Shown one piece after another: positions 17,681-26,300 of a stretch of 64,000 nucleotides of DNA; position 1 is the first letter of the stretch, and each line of letters starts with the position of its first letter. The notes beneath the pieces are model-generated. The model was not told the origin of the DNA. It ran no database searches and saw nothing but the letters and a program-made list of their open reading frames with translations. The translations under genes and the position numbers were made by a program. This DNA comes from Pseudoxanthomonas sp. (GTDB lineage: Bacteria > Pseudomonadota > Gammaproteobacteria > Xanthomonadales > Xanthomonadaceae): NCBI RefSeq assembly GCF_035999195.1, contig NZ_DASYGY010000007.1, positions 372,001-436,000 on the forward strand. The letters run 5' to 3'.

Positions 17681-20600
17681 TTGGCAATACACCAGGACCT
17701 CCGGCGTCCCGTCCAGTGGGCGCAGCGCTTTGCGGCTGCGTTCGCGTGGCTGTTGGCCGCCGCGTTCACCCTGGTGGATGCCGGTGCCGGCCACTTCCTG
17801 GATGACAGCGTGCCGGTGGTCGGCGTGCTGGTGGCCATCGCCACTTGGCGCAGTACGCAGCGGCCGGTGCGCCTGGCGGTCGCCGGACTGCTGAGCGCGT
17901 TGCTGCTGATCCACCTGTGGCAGTTCCACGCGCTGGGCACCTGCCTGGTCCTGGCGGCCACGACGATCATCGTGTGGATGCGGGTCTATCGCGGCTTCCG
18001 GGCCGAGTTCGTGATGCGCGTGTTCGCCGCCGCGCTGCTGCTGCTGGCGATACAGCCGGTACTGGGCGCGCTGCAGGCCGGCGGCGCGCCGGCCGAGATC
18101 AGCTGGTCGCTGTCGCTGTCGGCGCTGGCGATGTTCCTGCTGGTCTATACACCGTCGCTGCATGCCGGCCGCGCCCTCGAAACCAGCACGGAACTGGTGG
18201 CCTTCGTCATGGCCTTCGCGGTGATCGCGCTGGTGGGCTGGCAGGTGCCGGGCAGCCTGGTCGGCAAGATGGGCGTGGACTTCCCGCCGATGCGCCCGGT
18301 CTCGACCCTGTGCGTCGCGCTGGTGGCGCTGGCCCTGCTGTTGCGTCATCGCGGCGAGGAGCGTGCGGCCTGGATCGTCCTGGCGCTGGTCACCGTGCCC
18401 ATGCTGCTGACGCTGCTGCAGACCCTGGGCGGCATCACCACGCCGGCCAATGCGCTGCTGCACCGGCTCGGCTGGCTGCCGCGCCCGACCACGCCGCTGA
18501 TCGGCGGCTACACCGACTATGGCGTGCTGACCGCCTGGGTGGCGGTGGCCGTGCTGCCGGAATCGCTGCACCGCTGGGAAAACCTGCGCTGGGGCATCAC
18601 CCGCGGCCTGGGCATCGCGATGGCCTCGGTCGCCGGCATGGCGGCGCTGGGGCTGCTGATCCAGCTGCCCTACCACCGCGAAGGCCTGTCGATCTACCAG
18701 GTCTCGCTGACGTCGGCGGCGCAACTGGTAGCGTTGGGGCTGGCGCTGGCCGTCGCCGGCGAGAACTCGCTGCGAGAGCGCCTGTTCGGCGTGCTGCCGA
18801 TGGCGGCGGCCCTGCTGTTGGGCGGCCTGTACTGGAACGCCGCCACCGCCGACCGCGATGCGATGGCGCGCAACGTCATGAAGACGCAGGCCGCGACGGC
18901 GGCCCCCACCTTCCTGCGTGGCATGGAACTGCGCCGCGGCGCGTTGCGCCAGCTGTCCGCCTCGCTGGCCGCGGCCCAGCCCGCCGCGGCGGAGGCGCTG
19001 TTCGACCAGTACGTGGCCGACATGGTGCAGGCGTTCGCGGCGTTCCGGGTGGTGCGCAGCGTGGGCGACGGCAGCGAGTTCCGTTGGGTGCATCCGGGCT
19101 TCGAGGCGCCGGTGGCGCCCTCCCCGCCCGTGCCCGTCGCCGATGCCGGCCACCTGCAGCCGGTCGACGGGGGCTGGTGGCTGACCGTGGACACGCCCGG
19201 GCGGCGGACGCAGGCGTTCATCGCGCTGGACGATTTCATCAGGACGCTGAGCAAGGCGGTGCTGTCGGACCGACCGGTTCGCGCGACGGCCATCGGCATG
19301 CCCACGCTGGAGCAGGGCCAGCCGCAGGGTGCGCCGCTGTCGATCGAGCGCGTCGTCCTGCCGGGCCACGAGGTGCAGCTCGAACTGTGGGCGCCGCCCG
19401 CGCTGACCTCGTTCACGCTGCCGCGGGCGCTGATCGTCGGCGGCCTCAGCAGCGGCCTGTTGATCGCCTTCGTGCTGTTCCTGCTCGACATCTCGCGCCG
19501 GCGCTCGTCCGAAGCGGCCGAGACCGCGCGCTCGCTGCTGCTGGAAACCGAGCGTCGCCTGGATGCGCAACGCCGCCTCAACGACGCCGCCGCGCAGGAC
19601 AGCGCCACCGGTCTGCCGCGTTTCTCGGCGCAGGCCAACCTGATCACGGAGAAGATGGCCACGCCCTCGACCTTCGGCCACAGCCTGGCCATCGTCGACC
19701 TGGACGGCTTCGGCATGGTCAACGACTCGTTCGGCCACGATGGCGGCGACGAAGTGCTGCGGCGCATGGGCCAGCGCATCGTGGCGGCCTGCGATGGTCA
19801 GGGCAGTGTGTACCGCTACGGCGGCGAGGGCTTCCTCGCGCACTTTCCCGACGTGGACATCGACCAGCTCACGCGGCTGGCCGAGGACATCCGGCGCGCG
19901 GTCGGCCAGCCGATCGCCCTGTATTCCACGCATCCGTCGTTCACCGTCACCGCCAGCATCGGCCTGGCGCACGCGCCCGAGCACGGCGCCGACCTGCAGG
20001 CGTTGTTGCGCAGCGCCGACGACGCGCGCCACCTGGCCAAGCGCGCCGGCCGCAACCAGGTCCGGCTGCCGTCGGCCAGCACGCAGCAGGAAGCCAACGA
20101 CCGCCTGAGCCGCGTCACCGCGCTGCGCGAGGCGGTGGCGCGCGGCCAGCTGCGGCTGGTCTATCAACCGGTCGTGGCGGGCGACACCTCACAGCTCACC
20201 GGTTTCGAGGCCCTGGCGCGCTGGCGGCATCCGGCATGGGGCGAGGTGCCGCCGTCGGTCTTCATTCCGCTGGCGGAAAGTGCGGGACTGATGGAGGACA
20301 TCGGCCACTTCGTGCTGGAACAGGCGTGCCAGCAACTCGCGCGGTGGCGTGGCATGGGCCTGCGCACCCTCGGCATGGCGGTGAACCTGTCGCCCAGCCA
20401 GCTGGGCCAGCCCACGCTGGCGCCGTGGATCGCCGACTGCCTGCGGCGCCACGATCTGCCGGCCGACGCGCTGACGCTGGAGCTCACCGAAAGCGTGCTG
20501 GTGGAAGACATGGGCGCCGCGCAGCAGATGCTGCAGACCCTGCACGCCTTGGGCGTGCGGCTGGCGCTGGACGATTTCGGCACTGGCTACTCCAGCATGT

Positions 20601-20884
20601 CGTACCTGCAGCGCCTGCCGCTGGACATCATCAAGATCGACCGCAGCTTCGTCGACGGCATCGCAGCCGCGAGCACCGACCGCGCGATCGCGCGCACCAT
20701 CCTCGTGCTGGCCCATGAAATGGGCCTGCGCACCATCGCCGAGGGCGTGGAGACGCCGGAACAGATGCGCGCGCTGCAGCAGATGGGCTGCGACGAGATG
20801 CAGGGCTATTTCTTCGGTCGCCCGATGGAGGTCGACGAGGCCACCTCGCTGGCGCGCGGCGAGCTGCGCCAGACGGCGACCTGA
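17681..20884 (+). CDS. Large membrane EAL phosphodiesterase with degenerate GGDEF
   Basis: About 1067 residues. The N-terminal third has roughly ten hydrophobic helices (to about residue 390). A periplasmic loop (about 395-585) follows, then one more membrane segment near 590-612, a coiled linker, a GGDEF domain and an EAL domain. The cyclase motif reads GGEGF (714-718), losing the catalytic acidic residue, so cyclase activity is unlikely. The EAL side is intact (EAL 843-845, DDFGTG from 964, KIDRSF, EGVE), so it should hydrolyse c-di-GMP. The start is probably the TTG at 17681, with AGGGGA six bases before it. The in-frame GTG at 17630 has no ribosome site and adds 17 residues. Confidence 0.85.
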   Translation: MAIHQDLRRPVQWAQRFAAAFAWLLAAAFTLVDAGAGHFLDDSVPVVGVLVAIATWRSTQRPVRLAVAGLLSALLLIHLWQFHALGTCLVLAATTIIVWMRVYRGFRAEFVMRVFAAALLLLAIQPVLGALQAGGAPAEISWSLSLSALAMFLLVYTPSLHAGRALETSTELVAFVMAFAVIALVGWQVPGSLVGKMGVDFPPMRPVSTLCVALVALALLLRHRGEERAAWIVLALVTVPMLLTLLQTLGGITTPANALLHRLGWLPRPTTPLIGGYTDYGVLTAWVAVAVLPESLHRWENLRWGITRGLGIAMASVAGMAALGLLIQLPYHREGLSIYQVSLTSAAQLVALGLALAVAGENSLRERLFGVLPMAAALLLGGLYWNAATADRDAMARNVMKTQAATAAPTFLRGMELRRGALRQLSASLAAAQPAAAEALFDQYVADMVQAFAAFRVVRSVGDGSEFRWVHPGFEAPVAPSPPVPVADAGHLQPVDGGWWLTVDTPGRRTQAFIALDDFIRTLSKAVLSDRPVRATAIGMPTLEQGQPQGAPLSIERVVLPGHEVQLELWAPPALTSFTLPRALIVGGLSSGLLIAFVLFLLDISRRRSSEAAETARSLLLETERRLDAQRRLNDAAAQDSATGLPRFSAQANLITEKMATPSTFGHSLAIVDLDGFGMVNDSFGHDGGDEVLRRMGQRIVAACDGQGSVYRYGGEGFLAHFPDVDIDQLTRLAEDIRRAVGQPIALYSTHPSFTVTASIGLAHAPEHGADLQALLRSADDARHLAKRAGRNQVRLPSASTQQEANDRLSRVTALREAVARGQLRLVYQPVVAGDTSQLTGFEALARWRHPAWGEVPPSVFIPLAESAGLMEDIGHFVLEQACQQLARWRGMGLRTLGMAVNLSPSQLGQPTLAPWIADCLRRHDLPADALTLELTESVLVEDMGAAQQMLQTLHALGVRLALDDFGTGYSSMSYLQRLPLDIIKIDRSFVDGIAAASTDRAIARTILVLAHEMGLRTIAEGVETPEQMRALQQMGCDEMQGYFFGRPMEVDEATSLARGELRQTAT

Positions 20885-20944
20885 GGCTCGACCCCACCGC
20901 CGATCCATCCTGGCGTGCGGATCGCCGGCAGGGCCGACGCCGCG

Positions 20945-21856
20945 TCAGCCCAGAGAACGCGCGCCGCCGGCATGGTGCAGTTGCGCGATGAACGCGCGCC
21001 CCGCCGGACCCGGCGGCGCCTCCTTGCGCCACACCGCACGCATCGGCATCTGCGCGTAACGCGGGTCGGCGTCGGCGAGGTGAACGCGAGACAGGCGACC
21101 GGCCGCGAGGTCTTCTTCGACGATATGCAGCGGCATGTGGCCCCAGCCCAGGCCGGCGCGCAGGAACGCATGCTTCGCGCCCAGGTCCGCGAGCCGCCAG
21201 GTCAGCGGCGACTGCACCGCGAAGTCGCGGCCCGCCGTCAGCGGCGTGCGGTCGGTGAGTACCAGCTGCACGTGCTTGACCAGCGTCTTCGCAGGCACGG
21301 CGCCGCGTACGTGCGCCAGCGCGTGCGAGGGTGCGGCCACGGTGACGAACGGCACCGGCGGCAGCGGCTCCACCGCCAGTGCGTCCGGCAGTTCCGGCAG
21401 CGAACCCACCACGCCGATCCGGCAGGTGCCGTCGAGCACCGGCTGGATCACACCGCCCAGCACTTCCACGTACAGGCGCAGCGGCGTGTGCGGGAACGCG
21501 GTACCGCTGTGCGCGGCGGCGCGGGTCAGCGCCGGCATCGGGAACATCACGTCCACCGCCACCGAGAGTTCCGGCTCCAGTCCTTCGGCCACGCTGCGGG
21601 CGCGCGCCTTGAAGGTGTCCATGTGCTCGGCCACCGCGCGCGCTTCCACCAGCAGCGCGCGGCCGGCGTCGGTGAGCTGCGGATAGCGGGCGCTGCGGTC
21701 GAACAGGCGCACGCCCAGCTGCAGCTCCAGGTTGGCCAGGGTCTGGCTGACCACCGATTGCGCGCGCCGCAGCTTGCGGCCGGCGGCGGAAAAGCTGCCC
21801 TGCTCCGCCGCCGCGATGAAGGTGCGCAACTGGTCGAGGGTGACGGCGTCGAGCAT
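20945..21856 (-). CDS. LysR-family transcriptional regulator
   Basis: A 303-residue regulator. The N-terminal winged helix reads TLDQLRTFIAAAEQGSFSAAGRKLRRAQSVVSQTLANLE (about residues 6-45); the effector-binding domain covers about 92-295. It is transcribed divergently from a DoxX gene across 112 bp, the classic LysR arrangement, so it probably controls that gene and itself. The effector is not predictable from the sequence. The ATG at 21856 places the helix-turn-helix at the usual distance from the N terminus. It converges with the EAL gene, whose stop lies 60 bp away. Confidence 0.9.
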   Translation of the reverse strand: MLDAVTLDQLRTFIAAAEQGSFSAAGRKLRRAQSVVSQTLANLELQLGVRLFDRSARYPQLTDAGRALLVEARAVAEHMDTFKARARSVAEGLEPELSVAVDVMFPMPALTRAAAHSGTAFPHTPLRLYVEVLGGVIQPVLDGTCRIGVVGSLPELPDALAVEPLPPVPFVTVAAPSHALAHVRGAVPAKTLVKHVQLVLTDRTPLTAGRDFAVQSPLTWRLADLGAKHAFLRAGLGWGHMPLHIVEEDLAAGRLSRVHLADADPRYAQMPMRAVWRKEAPPGPAGRAFIAQLHHAGGARSLG

Positions 21857-21968
21857 CTATCGCTCCGGACGATGGAATTCATCGAAATATATAGGCTTCC
21901 GGGATGCATGGCGACGGCCTAACCTGCGCCCCGTTCCCGCTGCACCCACCCATTCCCCGGAGTCCGCC
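21857..21968. promoter_or_regulatory. Divergent lysR-doxX control region
   Basis: A 112-bp gap with an AT-rich patch near 21868-21898 in otherwise GC-rich DNA. It contains an interrupted inverted repeat GATG-GAATT-CATC (about 21872-21884) followed by AAATATATA, which could be a -10 region for either strand. This is the likely LysR binding site and paired promoter, judged from composition and position only. Confidence 0.35.
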
Positions 21969-22376
21969 ATGTCCACCGTTACCGCACCGCTCACCCGCAC
22001 CCCTGCCCTTCGCGGCGCCGCCGACCTGGCCGGCCGCACGCTGCTCGCCTCGCTGTTCGTCATCTCCGGCCTCGGCAAGCTGGCCGCCTACGCCGGCACC
22101 GCCGGCTACATGGAATCCGTCGGCGTCCCCGGCGCGCTGTTGCCGCTGGTCATCGCGCTGGAAGTGATCGGCGGCCTGGCCATCGTCGCCGGTTACCGCA
22201 CCCGCATCGTGGCCAGCCTGCTCGCCGCGTTCTCGATCGCCAGCGCCGTCCTGTTCCACAGCAACCTCGGCGACCAGATCCAGCAGATCATGTTCCTGAA
22301 GAACATCGCCATCGCCGGCGGTTTCATCCTGCTGGCCTCGCGCGGCGCCGGCGGCTGGAGCGTCGACCACCGCTGA
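21969..22376 (+). CDS. DoxX-family membrane protein
   Basis: A 135-residue protein with four transmembrane helices. The segment AGRTLLASLFVISGLGKLAAYAGTAGYMESVGVPG, ending helix 1, and the FLKNIAIAGGFILLASRGAG near the C terminus are diagnostic of the DoxX (YphA-like) family. Members are poorly defined, with links to thiosulfate:quinone oxidoreduction and to redox stress complexes. The ATG at 21969 is the only good start after the divergent promoter region. It is probably the target of the LysR gene next to it. A strong hairpin follows 26 bp after the stop, so it may be transcribed alone. Confidence 0.88.
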   Translation: MSTVTAPLTRTPALRGAADLAGRTLLASLFVISGLGKLAAYAGTAGYMESVGVPGALLPLVIALEVIGGLAIVAGYRTRIVASLLAAFSIASAVLFHSNLGDQIQQIMFLKNIAIAGGFILLASRGAGGWSVDHR

Positions 22377-22401
22377 CCCGTCGTTTCCCACGACCGAACG
22401 G

Positions 22402-22425
22402 ACGCCGGCCTCGTGCCGGCGTTTC
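22402..22425 (+). terminator. Intrinsic-type terminator after doxX
   Basis: A perfect 8-bp stem ACGCCGGC / GCCGGCGT with a CTCGT loop, followed by TTCC. The position, 26 bp after the doxX stop and 90 bp before the next gene, fits a terminator with a weak T-tract. Confidence 0.6.
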
Positions 22426-22517
22426 CGTATGCGCGGAAAGCGTGGCCCGCACGCCGGTACAAGCACCGTCGCCGTCGGCGTGCCAGCGTGCAGACTCCGC
22501 CGCTACTGGAGACCCGC

Positions 22518-23600
22518 ATGTCCGGTCGCCTCGCTGCCGTCCTCTGTCTCGCAGTCCTCCTCGCCTGCGCTGACGCGCCGGCATCCGCAACCGAGATGGC
22601 GCGGCTGCCGACCACGCCGTTCGCGGTGCTGCCGGCCGAGGTGCGTCATCCGGAAAGCCTGGCGGTGGACCCCGCCAGCGGCGAGATCTATGCCGGCACC
22701 TTCGATGCGCGCGAGCCCGCGACCACGCGCAACAACCGGCTGCTGCGCTTCGACAACGCAGGCCGGCTGCTGGCGCAACACGATGTCGGCGCGACGCCCC
22801 TCACCGGCATCGCCTTCCGCGACGGCAAGCTGTACGTGCTGAACTTCGGTGCGTCGAAGCTCCAACGCATCGAAGCGGCGTTCGACGCCACCTCGCCCAT
22901 CGAAGACCTCGTGACCTTCACCGCGCTCGTTCCCGCCGCACCCGCCGAACGCCGCATCGACAATCCGGACGGCAGCCACGACACCATCCGGTTCGGTTCG
23001 GCCGGCTTTCCGGCGATCAACGGCCTGGTCTTCGACCGGGCCGGGACGCTCTACGTGTCGGACTCGTTCCAGGGCGCGATCTACCGCATTCCCGATGCGA
23101 CGACGTGCAGGCCCTGCCGCGTCGAGGTGCTCGCACGCCACCCGCTGCTCGCGACCACCGGCGCACTGCCGTTCGGCGCCAACGGACTGGCGTTCAACGC
23201 GGACGAATCGATCCTCTACGTCAACAATGCCGGCGATGGCCGCGTGCTGCGCTGGCGGATGCCGGCCGGCGGAATCGACGTGCTCGCGGATGGCGTGTAC
23301 GGCGCCGACGGCCTGCTGTTCCATGACGGACTGCTGTGGGTATCGGCCAACCAGATCGACACGGTCGTTGCGCTGGACGAACAGGGCCGCGTGCGCCATC
23401 GCGCCGGCGACTTCCTCGGCATCGCCGATGACGGCACGCCGCGCGGGCTGCTGTTTCCGGCTGCGACCGTGGTGCAGGGGAACCGCATGATCGTCGCCAA
23501 CCTCGCGCTGCCCCTCACGCCGGCCGGCGGTGACGAGTGGGAAGAACGCGTCGGGCGATGGACGCTCGTCGGTTTCGATCTGCCCTCTTCCTCTCCCTGA
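22518..23600 (+). CDS. Secreted SMP-30/gluconolactonase-like beta-propeller
   Basis: A 360-residue protein. A signal sequence (MSGRLAAVLCLAVLLACADAPASA) contains a possible lipobox around the cysteine near residue 17. The mature part has repeated propeller blades such as HPESLAVDPASGEIYAGTF, INGLVFDRAGTLYVSDSF and ANGLAFNADESILYVNNAGDGRVLRW, typical of the SMP-30/gluconolactonase/LRE clan. The substrate is unknown and lactonase activity is only a family possibility. It probably acts in the periplasm. The membrane protein gene starts 13 bp after its stop, so the two are likely co-transcribed, followed by the HD gene. Confidence 0.78.
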   Translation: MSGRLAAVLCLAVLLACADAPASATEMARLPTTPFAVLPAEVRHPESLAVDPASGEIYAGTFDAREPATTRNNRLLRFDNAGRLLAQHDVGATPLTGIAFRDGKLYVLNFGASKLQRIEAAFDATSPIEDLVTFTALVPAAPAERRIDNPDGSHDTIRFGSAGFPAINGLVFDRAGTLYVSDSFQGAIYRIPDATTCRPCRVEVLARHPLLATTGALPFGANGLAFNADESILYVNNAGDGRVLRWRMPAGGIDVLADGVYGADGLLFHDGLLWVSANQIDTVVALDEQGRVRHRAGDFLGIADDGTPRGLLFPAATVVQGNRMIVANLALPLTPAGGDEWEERVGRWTLVGFDLPSSSP

Positions 23601-23613
23601 CCGAGGCATCCCC

Positions 23614-24117
23614 ATGCTCAACATCACTCCGTTCGGCTGGTTCCACACCGCCATCAGTCTGGTCTCGCTGTTCGGTGGCCTGTACGCGCTGCTGCGCCAT
23701 CACGACATCCGCTATGCCTCGCCACTGGGCAAGACGTATACGTGGTTCACCGTGGCCACCTGCCTGACCAGCTTCTTCCTGATGCGCACCGGCAGGCTCA
23801 GCGAAGCGCATGGCCTGACCGTGCTGACGCTGATCGTGCTGGCGGTCGCCGTGTTGCTGGGCCGCCATGCGGTGCTGGGTTCCTGGCGGCATGTCGCGTC
23901 ATCGCTGGCGTTCACGCTGACGGTGTACTTCCACTTCATTCCCGGCTTCACCGAAACGCTGACCCGCGTGCCGATCGGCGCGCCGCTGGTGTCGGGCCCG
24001 CAGGATCCGCTGCTGCAGAAGCTGGTGGGCGCGACCTTCCTGGTCTTCCTCGTCGGCATGGCGTTGCAGGTGCGCGTGCTGCGCCGTGGCCGCATCCAGC
24101 TGCGTCCCGCGACCTGA
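23614..24117 (+). CDS. Integral membrane protein, four to five helices
   Basis: A 167-residue protein with about four or five hydrophobic segments and conserved-looking histidines (residues in GWFHTAISL, LLRHHDIRYAS and VYFHFIPGF). The arrangement recalls small DUF2306-like membrane proteins, but I do not assign a family. The ATG at 23614 is 13 bp downstream of the propeller gene and the HD gene follows 16 bp after the stop, so it is the middle gene of a three-gene run. The histidines in membrane-proximal positions could bind haem or metal; that is speculation. Confidence 0.65.
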   Translation: MLNITPFGWFHTAISLVSLFGGLYALLRHHDIRYASPLGKTYTWFTVATCLTSFFLMRTGRLSEAHGLTVLTLIVLAVAVLLGRHAVLGSWRHVASSLAFTLTVYFHFIPGFTETLTRVPIGAPLVSGPQDPLLQKLVGATFLVFLVGMALQVRVLRRGRIQLRPAT

Positions 24118-24133
24118 TCCCACGCGGGCGGCC

Positions 24134-24667
24134 ATGCTGACCGCACTGCCCACGCTGGATGCGCTGCTCGCGGCGCATGCCGTGCAACTGGGAGACGACG
24201 CGACGGGTTATCGCCACCACGCCTATCGCGTGGCGAACTTCTACTGGCAGCTGTCGCCCGGCGATGCGGAGATGCTGGAGAAGCTGAGCATCGCGGTCGC
24301 GTTCCACGACCTGGGCATCTGGACCGCACGGACCTTCGACTACCTGCCGCCTTCGCGCGTCCTGGCACGCGACCATCTGCGCACGATCGGCCGGCCCGAA
24401 TGGCGCACGGATGTGGACGCCATGATCGATCACCACCACCGGATCCGCCGGATGCCACCGTCGACGCAGGCGAGCGTGGAGACGTTCCGGCGCGCGGACT
24501 GGATCGATGTCAGCAACGGCGTGCTGCGTTTCGGACTGCCCCGCGCCGTCGTGCGCGAGGTGCGAAGGACGTTCCCCGATGCCGGCTTCCATCGCCGCCT
24601 GCTGCAGCTCACCCTGCGCCGGTTCCGACGGCACCCGCTGTCACCGCTGCCGATGATGCGTTGGTGA
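24134..24667 (+). CDS. HD-domain family protein
   Basis: A 177-residue cytoplasmic protein. The HD-type metal-binding pattern is visible: YRHHAYRVANF supplies the first histidine, AVAFHDLGIWT the paired His-Asp (near residues 58-59) and DAMIDHHHRIRR a further histidine cluster. HD proteins are metal-dependent phosphohydrolases acting on nucleotides or related phosphoesters; the substrate is not predictable. The C-terminal third is rich in arginine. It closes the propeller/membrane/HD run. The MarR gene downstream has its own promoter, within 80 bp. Confidence 0.75.
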   Translation: MLTALPTLDALLAAHAVQLGDDATGYRHHAYRVANFYWQLSPGDAEMLEKLSIAVAFHDLGIWTARTFDYLPPSRVLARDHLRTIGRPEWRTDVDAMIDHHHRIRRMPPSTQASVETFRRADWIDVSNGVLRFGLPRAVVREVRRTFPDAGFHRRLLQLTLRRFRRHPLSPLPMMRW

Positions 24668-24711
24668 CCCTGCCCACCGCCTCCGTATCCGCATCCGCCG
24701 ACGGACGGTCA

Positions 24712-24740
24712 TTGACTTATATAGTTAGGACTCCTAACTT
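24712..24740 (+). promoter_or_regulatory. marR promoter with overlapping palindromic operator
   Basis: A TTGACT -35 box (24712-24717) and TAACTT -10 box (24735-24740) are exactly 17 bp apart. The spacer and -10 are covered by the perfect palindrome AGTTAGGA-C-TCCTAACT (24723-24739), which would let the regulator block RNA polymerase. The predicted transcription start falls at or within a base or two of the ATG at 24748, and no ribosome site precedes that ATG, so the mRNA may be leaderless. Confidence 0.75.
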
Positions 24741-24747
24741 ATTGCCC

Positions 24748-25392
24748 ATGATCGATAGCCCCTTCCAGCGCAGGCAGGCCACGCGTGGCCTGGAACAGCT
24801 CGCCCACCTGGTGCGCGCCCAATCCTGGCGCCAGGACGGCACGCCCTCGCTGCCGCCGACGCAGGCGGCCGTGCTGCGCATGCTGCAGGGCGTGCAGGAC
24901 GGTTTGCGCGCGCGGCAGATCGCCGAACGCCTGGGCGTATCGGCGGCCAGCCTCAGCGACTCGCTGAGGGCGCTGGAAGGCAAGCAATGGATCCGCCGCA
25001 CACCCGACCCCGACGATGCGCGCGCCGCCCGCGTGAAGCTGACCTCGGCCGGCTCGCGCATGGCCACGCAGTTGCAACGGCCGGACCAGGGCATGGGTTC
25101 GCTGGTCGAATCGCTGGGCGACGCCGACCTCGGTGCGCTGTTGCGTGTCACCCAGTTGCTGGTCAACGAAGCGCAGGAACAAGGCTTGGCCACCGGCCTG
25201 CGCACGTGCCTGAGCTGCGAGTTCTTCCGCCCCTTCGCGTCTGGCCGGCCCGACGCGCCGCATGTCTGCGCGTTGCTGGACAAGGCCTTCGGCGATCCGG
25301 AGCTGCGCGTGGACTGCGCGGAACAGCAGCCCGCCGACGACGAAAAACGGCTGGGAAGCGTGGCACGCTTCCGCCAACCGACTCCGCCCTAG
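24748..25392 (+). CDS. MarR-family regulator with C-terminal four-cysteine cluster
   Basis: A 214-residue regulator. The winged helix spans about residues 35-105: RARQIAERLGVSAASLSDSLRALEGKQWIRR is the recognition helix and DPDDARAARVKLT the wing. After about residue 150 it carries an unusual extension with Cys154, Cys157, Cys174 and Cys190 (CLSC...HVC...VDC), which could hold a metal ion or an iron-sulfur cluster or form a thiol switch. A perfect palindrome in its own promoter suggests autorepression. The genes after it (His-rich periplasmic protein, CPGC thioredoxin-fold protein) fit a redox or metal signal. The ATG at 24748 is favoured by the promoter position. Confidence 0.85.
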   Translation: MIDSPFQRRQATRGLEQLAHLVRAQSWRQDGTPSLPPTQAAVLRMLQGVQDGLRARQIAERLGVSAASLSDSLRALEGKQWIRRTPDPDDARAARVKLTSAGSRMATQLQRPDQGMGSLVESLGDADLGALLRVTQLLVNEAQEQGLATGLRTCLSCEFFRPFASGRPDAPHVCALLDKAFGDPELRVDCAEQQPADDEKRLGSVARFRQPTPP

Positions 25393-25404
25393 GCGGAAAA
25401 AGAT

Positions 25405-25436
25405 GGGCGGCGCCCGACTGCCATCGGACGCCGCCC
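25405..25436 (+). other. Intercistronic hairpin after marR
   Basis: An 8-bp stem GGGCGGCG / CGCCGCCC closes a 16-nt loop that itself contains CCGA...TCGG. No T-tract follows. It lies 12 bp after the marR stop and before the next gene's ribosome site AAGAGGAA, so it may terminate, attenuate or stabilise the message. Confidence 0.5.
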
Positions 25437-25482
25437 GGTACCTCCCACCCACCCGGAAAGAGCAAGCAAGAGGAACTCGATT

Positions 25483-26241
25483 ATGCGCCAGAACACCACC
25501 CGACGTTTCGCGTTGGCCGCCGCGCTCGCGTTGGCCATCGGCGGCGTGCACGCCCACGACGGCAAGGCCCACAGCGGCGGCATCGCGTCCACGGCCGACA
25601 AGGCGGTGACCGCCGATTTCGACATCGTGCACACCAAGATCACCACCGAGAAGAACATCGCGACCTTCCACATGGCCGTGTCCGGCAAGGCCGGCAAGAG
25701 CACGCCCGCCGCGACCGGCAAGCTCGCCGGCAGCGACGTGTTCTCCTACGTGTGGCCGACCACCATCGATCCGTACGAGGTCGGCTTCGACAAAGGCGCC
25801 GGCATCCTGGCGATGGCCGTCACCGCGCATCCCGACTTCGACGACACGCCGCTGTACGACGAGAACGGCGACGGCAGGCTCGACAACGACGGCAACCTCT
25901 GGCACAGCCACTGGGTCGTGCTGAAACCGAACGAGGCCTGCGGTCCCGGGGCGCTGGGCGTGGTCGACATTCCCGAAGGCAGCAAGCCACGTTTGCCGAA
26001 GACCTGGCCGGGCTTTCCGATCCTGCTCGACAGTCCTGGCTGGAGCCCCACGCTCAATGCGGAAACGGTCGAAGTGAAAGTGCCGTTCGACGATATCGGC
26101 GTGGTCACCGCCGGCAGCTTCGACGGCGTCACCGCCGGCCTGCGCGTCAACGCCAGTGTGCACGCGCCGCTGCTGTGCGTGGTGGACGTGTTCAAGGTCG
26201 CTTCCGGCAACCTCAGCCTGCCCGGCAAGCCGAACCAGTAA
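25483..26241 (+). CDS. Secreted protein with His-rich N terminus, unknown family
   Basis: A 252-residue protein with a clear signal peptide (MRQNTTRRFALAAALALAIG, cleavage near VHA). The mature N terminus is HDGKAHSGG, a short metal-binding-like histidine motif. The rest is largely beta, with many aspartates (YDENGDGRLDNDGN near residues 126-139 resembles a calcium-type loop) and two cysteines (in NEACGPGALG and PLLCVVDVF). I do not recognise a family. AAGAGGAA lies upstream of the ATG at 25483. Placed between a cysteine-bearing MarR regulator and a thioredoxin-fold protein, it may bind a metal in the periplasm; that is inference from position. Confidence 0.7.
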   Translation: MRQNTTRRFALAAALALAIGGVHAHDGKAHSGGIASTADKAVTADFDIVHTKITTEKNIATFHMAVSGKAGKSTPAATGKLAGSDVFSYVWPTTIDPYEVGFDKGAGILAMAVTAHPDFDDTPLYDENGDGRLDNDGNLWHSHWVVLKPNEACGPGALGVVDIPEGSKPRLPKTWPGFPILLDSPGWSPTLNAETVEVKVPFDDIGVVTAGSFDGVTAGLRVNASVHAPLLCVVDVFKVASGNLSLPGKPNQ

Positions 26242-26256
26242 TCGCTCCCTGCTCGC

Positions 26257-26277
26257 GCCGGCCCGCATCGGGCCGGC
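26257..26277 (+). other. Strong hairpin between the His-rich and redoxin genes
   Basis: A perfect 9-bp stem GCCGGCCCG / CGGGCCGGC with a CAT loop, 15 bp after the stop of the upstream gene. No T-tract follows, so full termination is doubtful. It would lower expression of the redoxin gene relative to its neighbour or protect the 3' end of the upstream message. Confidence 0.5.
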
Positions 26278-26300
26278 CGCGACCCCACGAGAACTTCCTC

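Noticed and set aside
17642..20167. 841-codon minus-strand frame opposite the EAL gene
   Set aside because: The plus strand encodes recognisable membrane, GGDEF and EAL domains; the minus product shows only low-complexity Gln/Arg/His runs.
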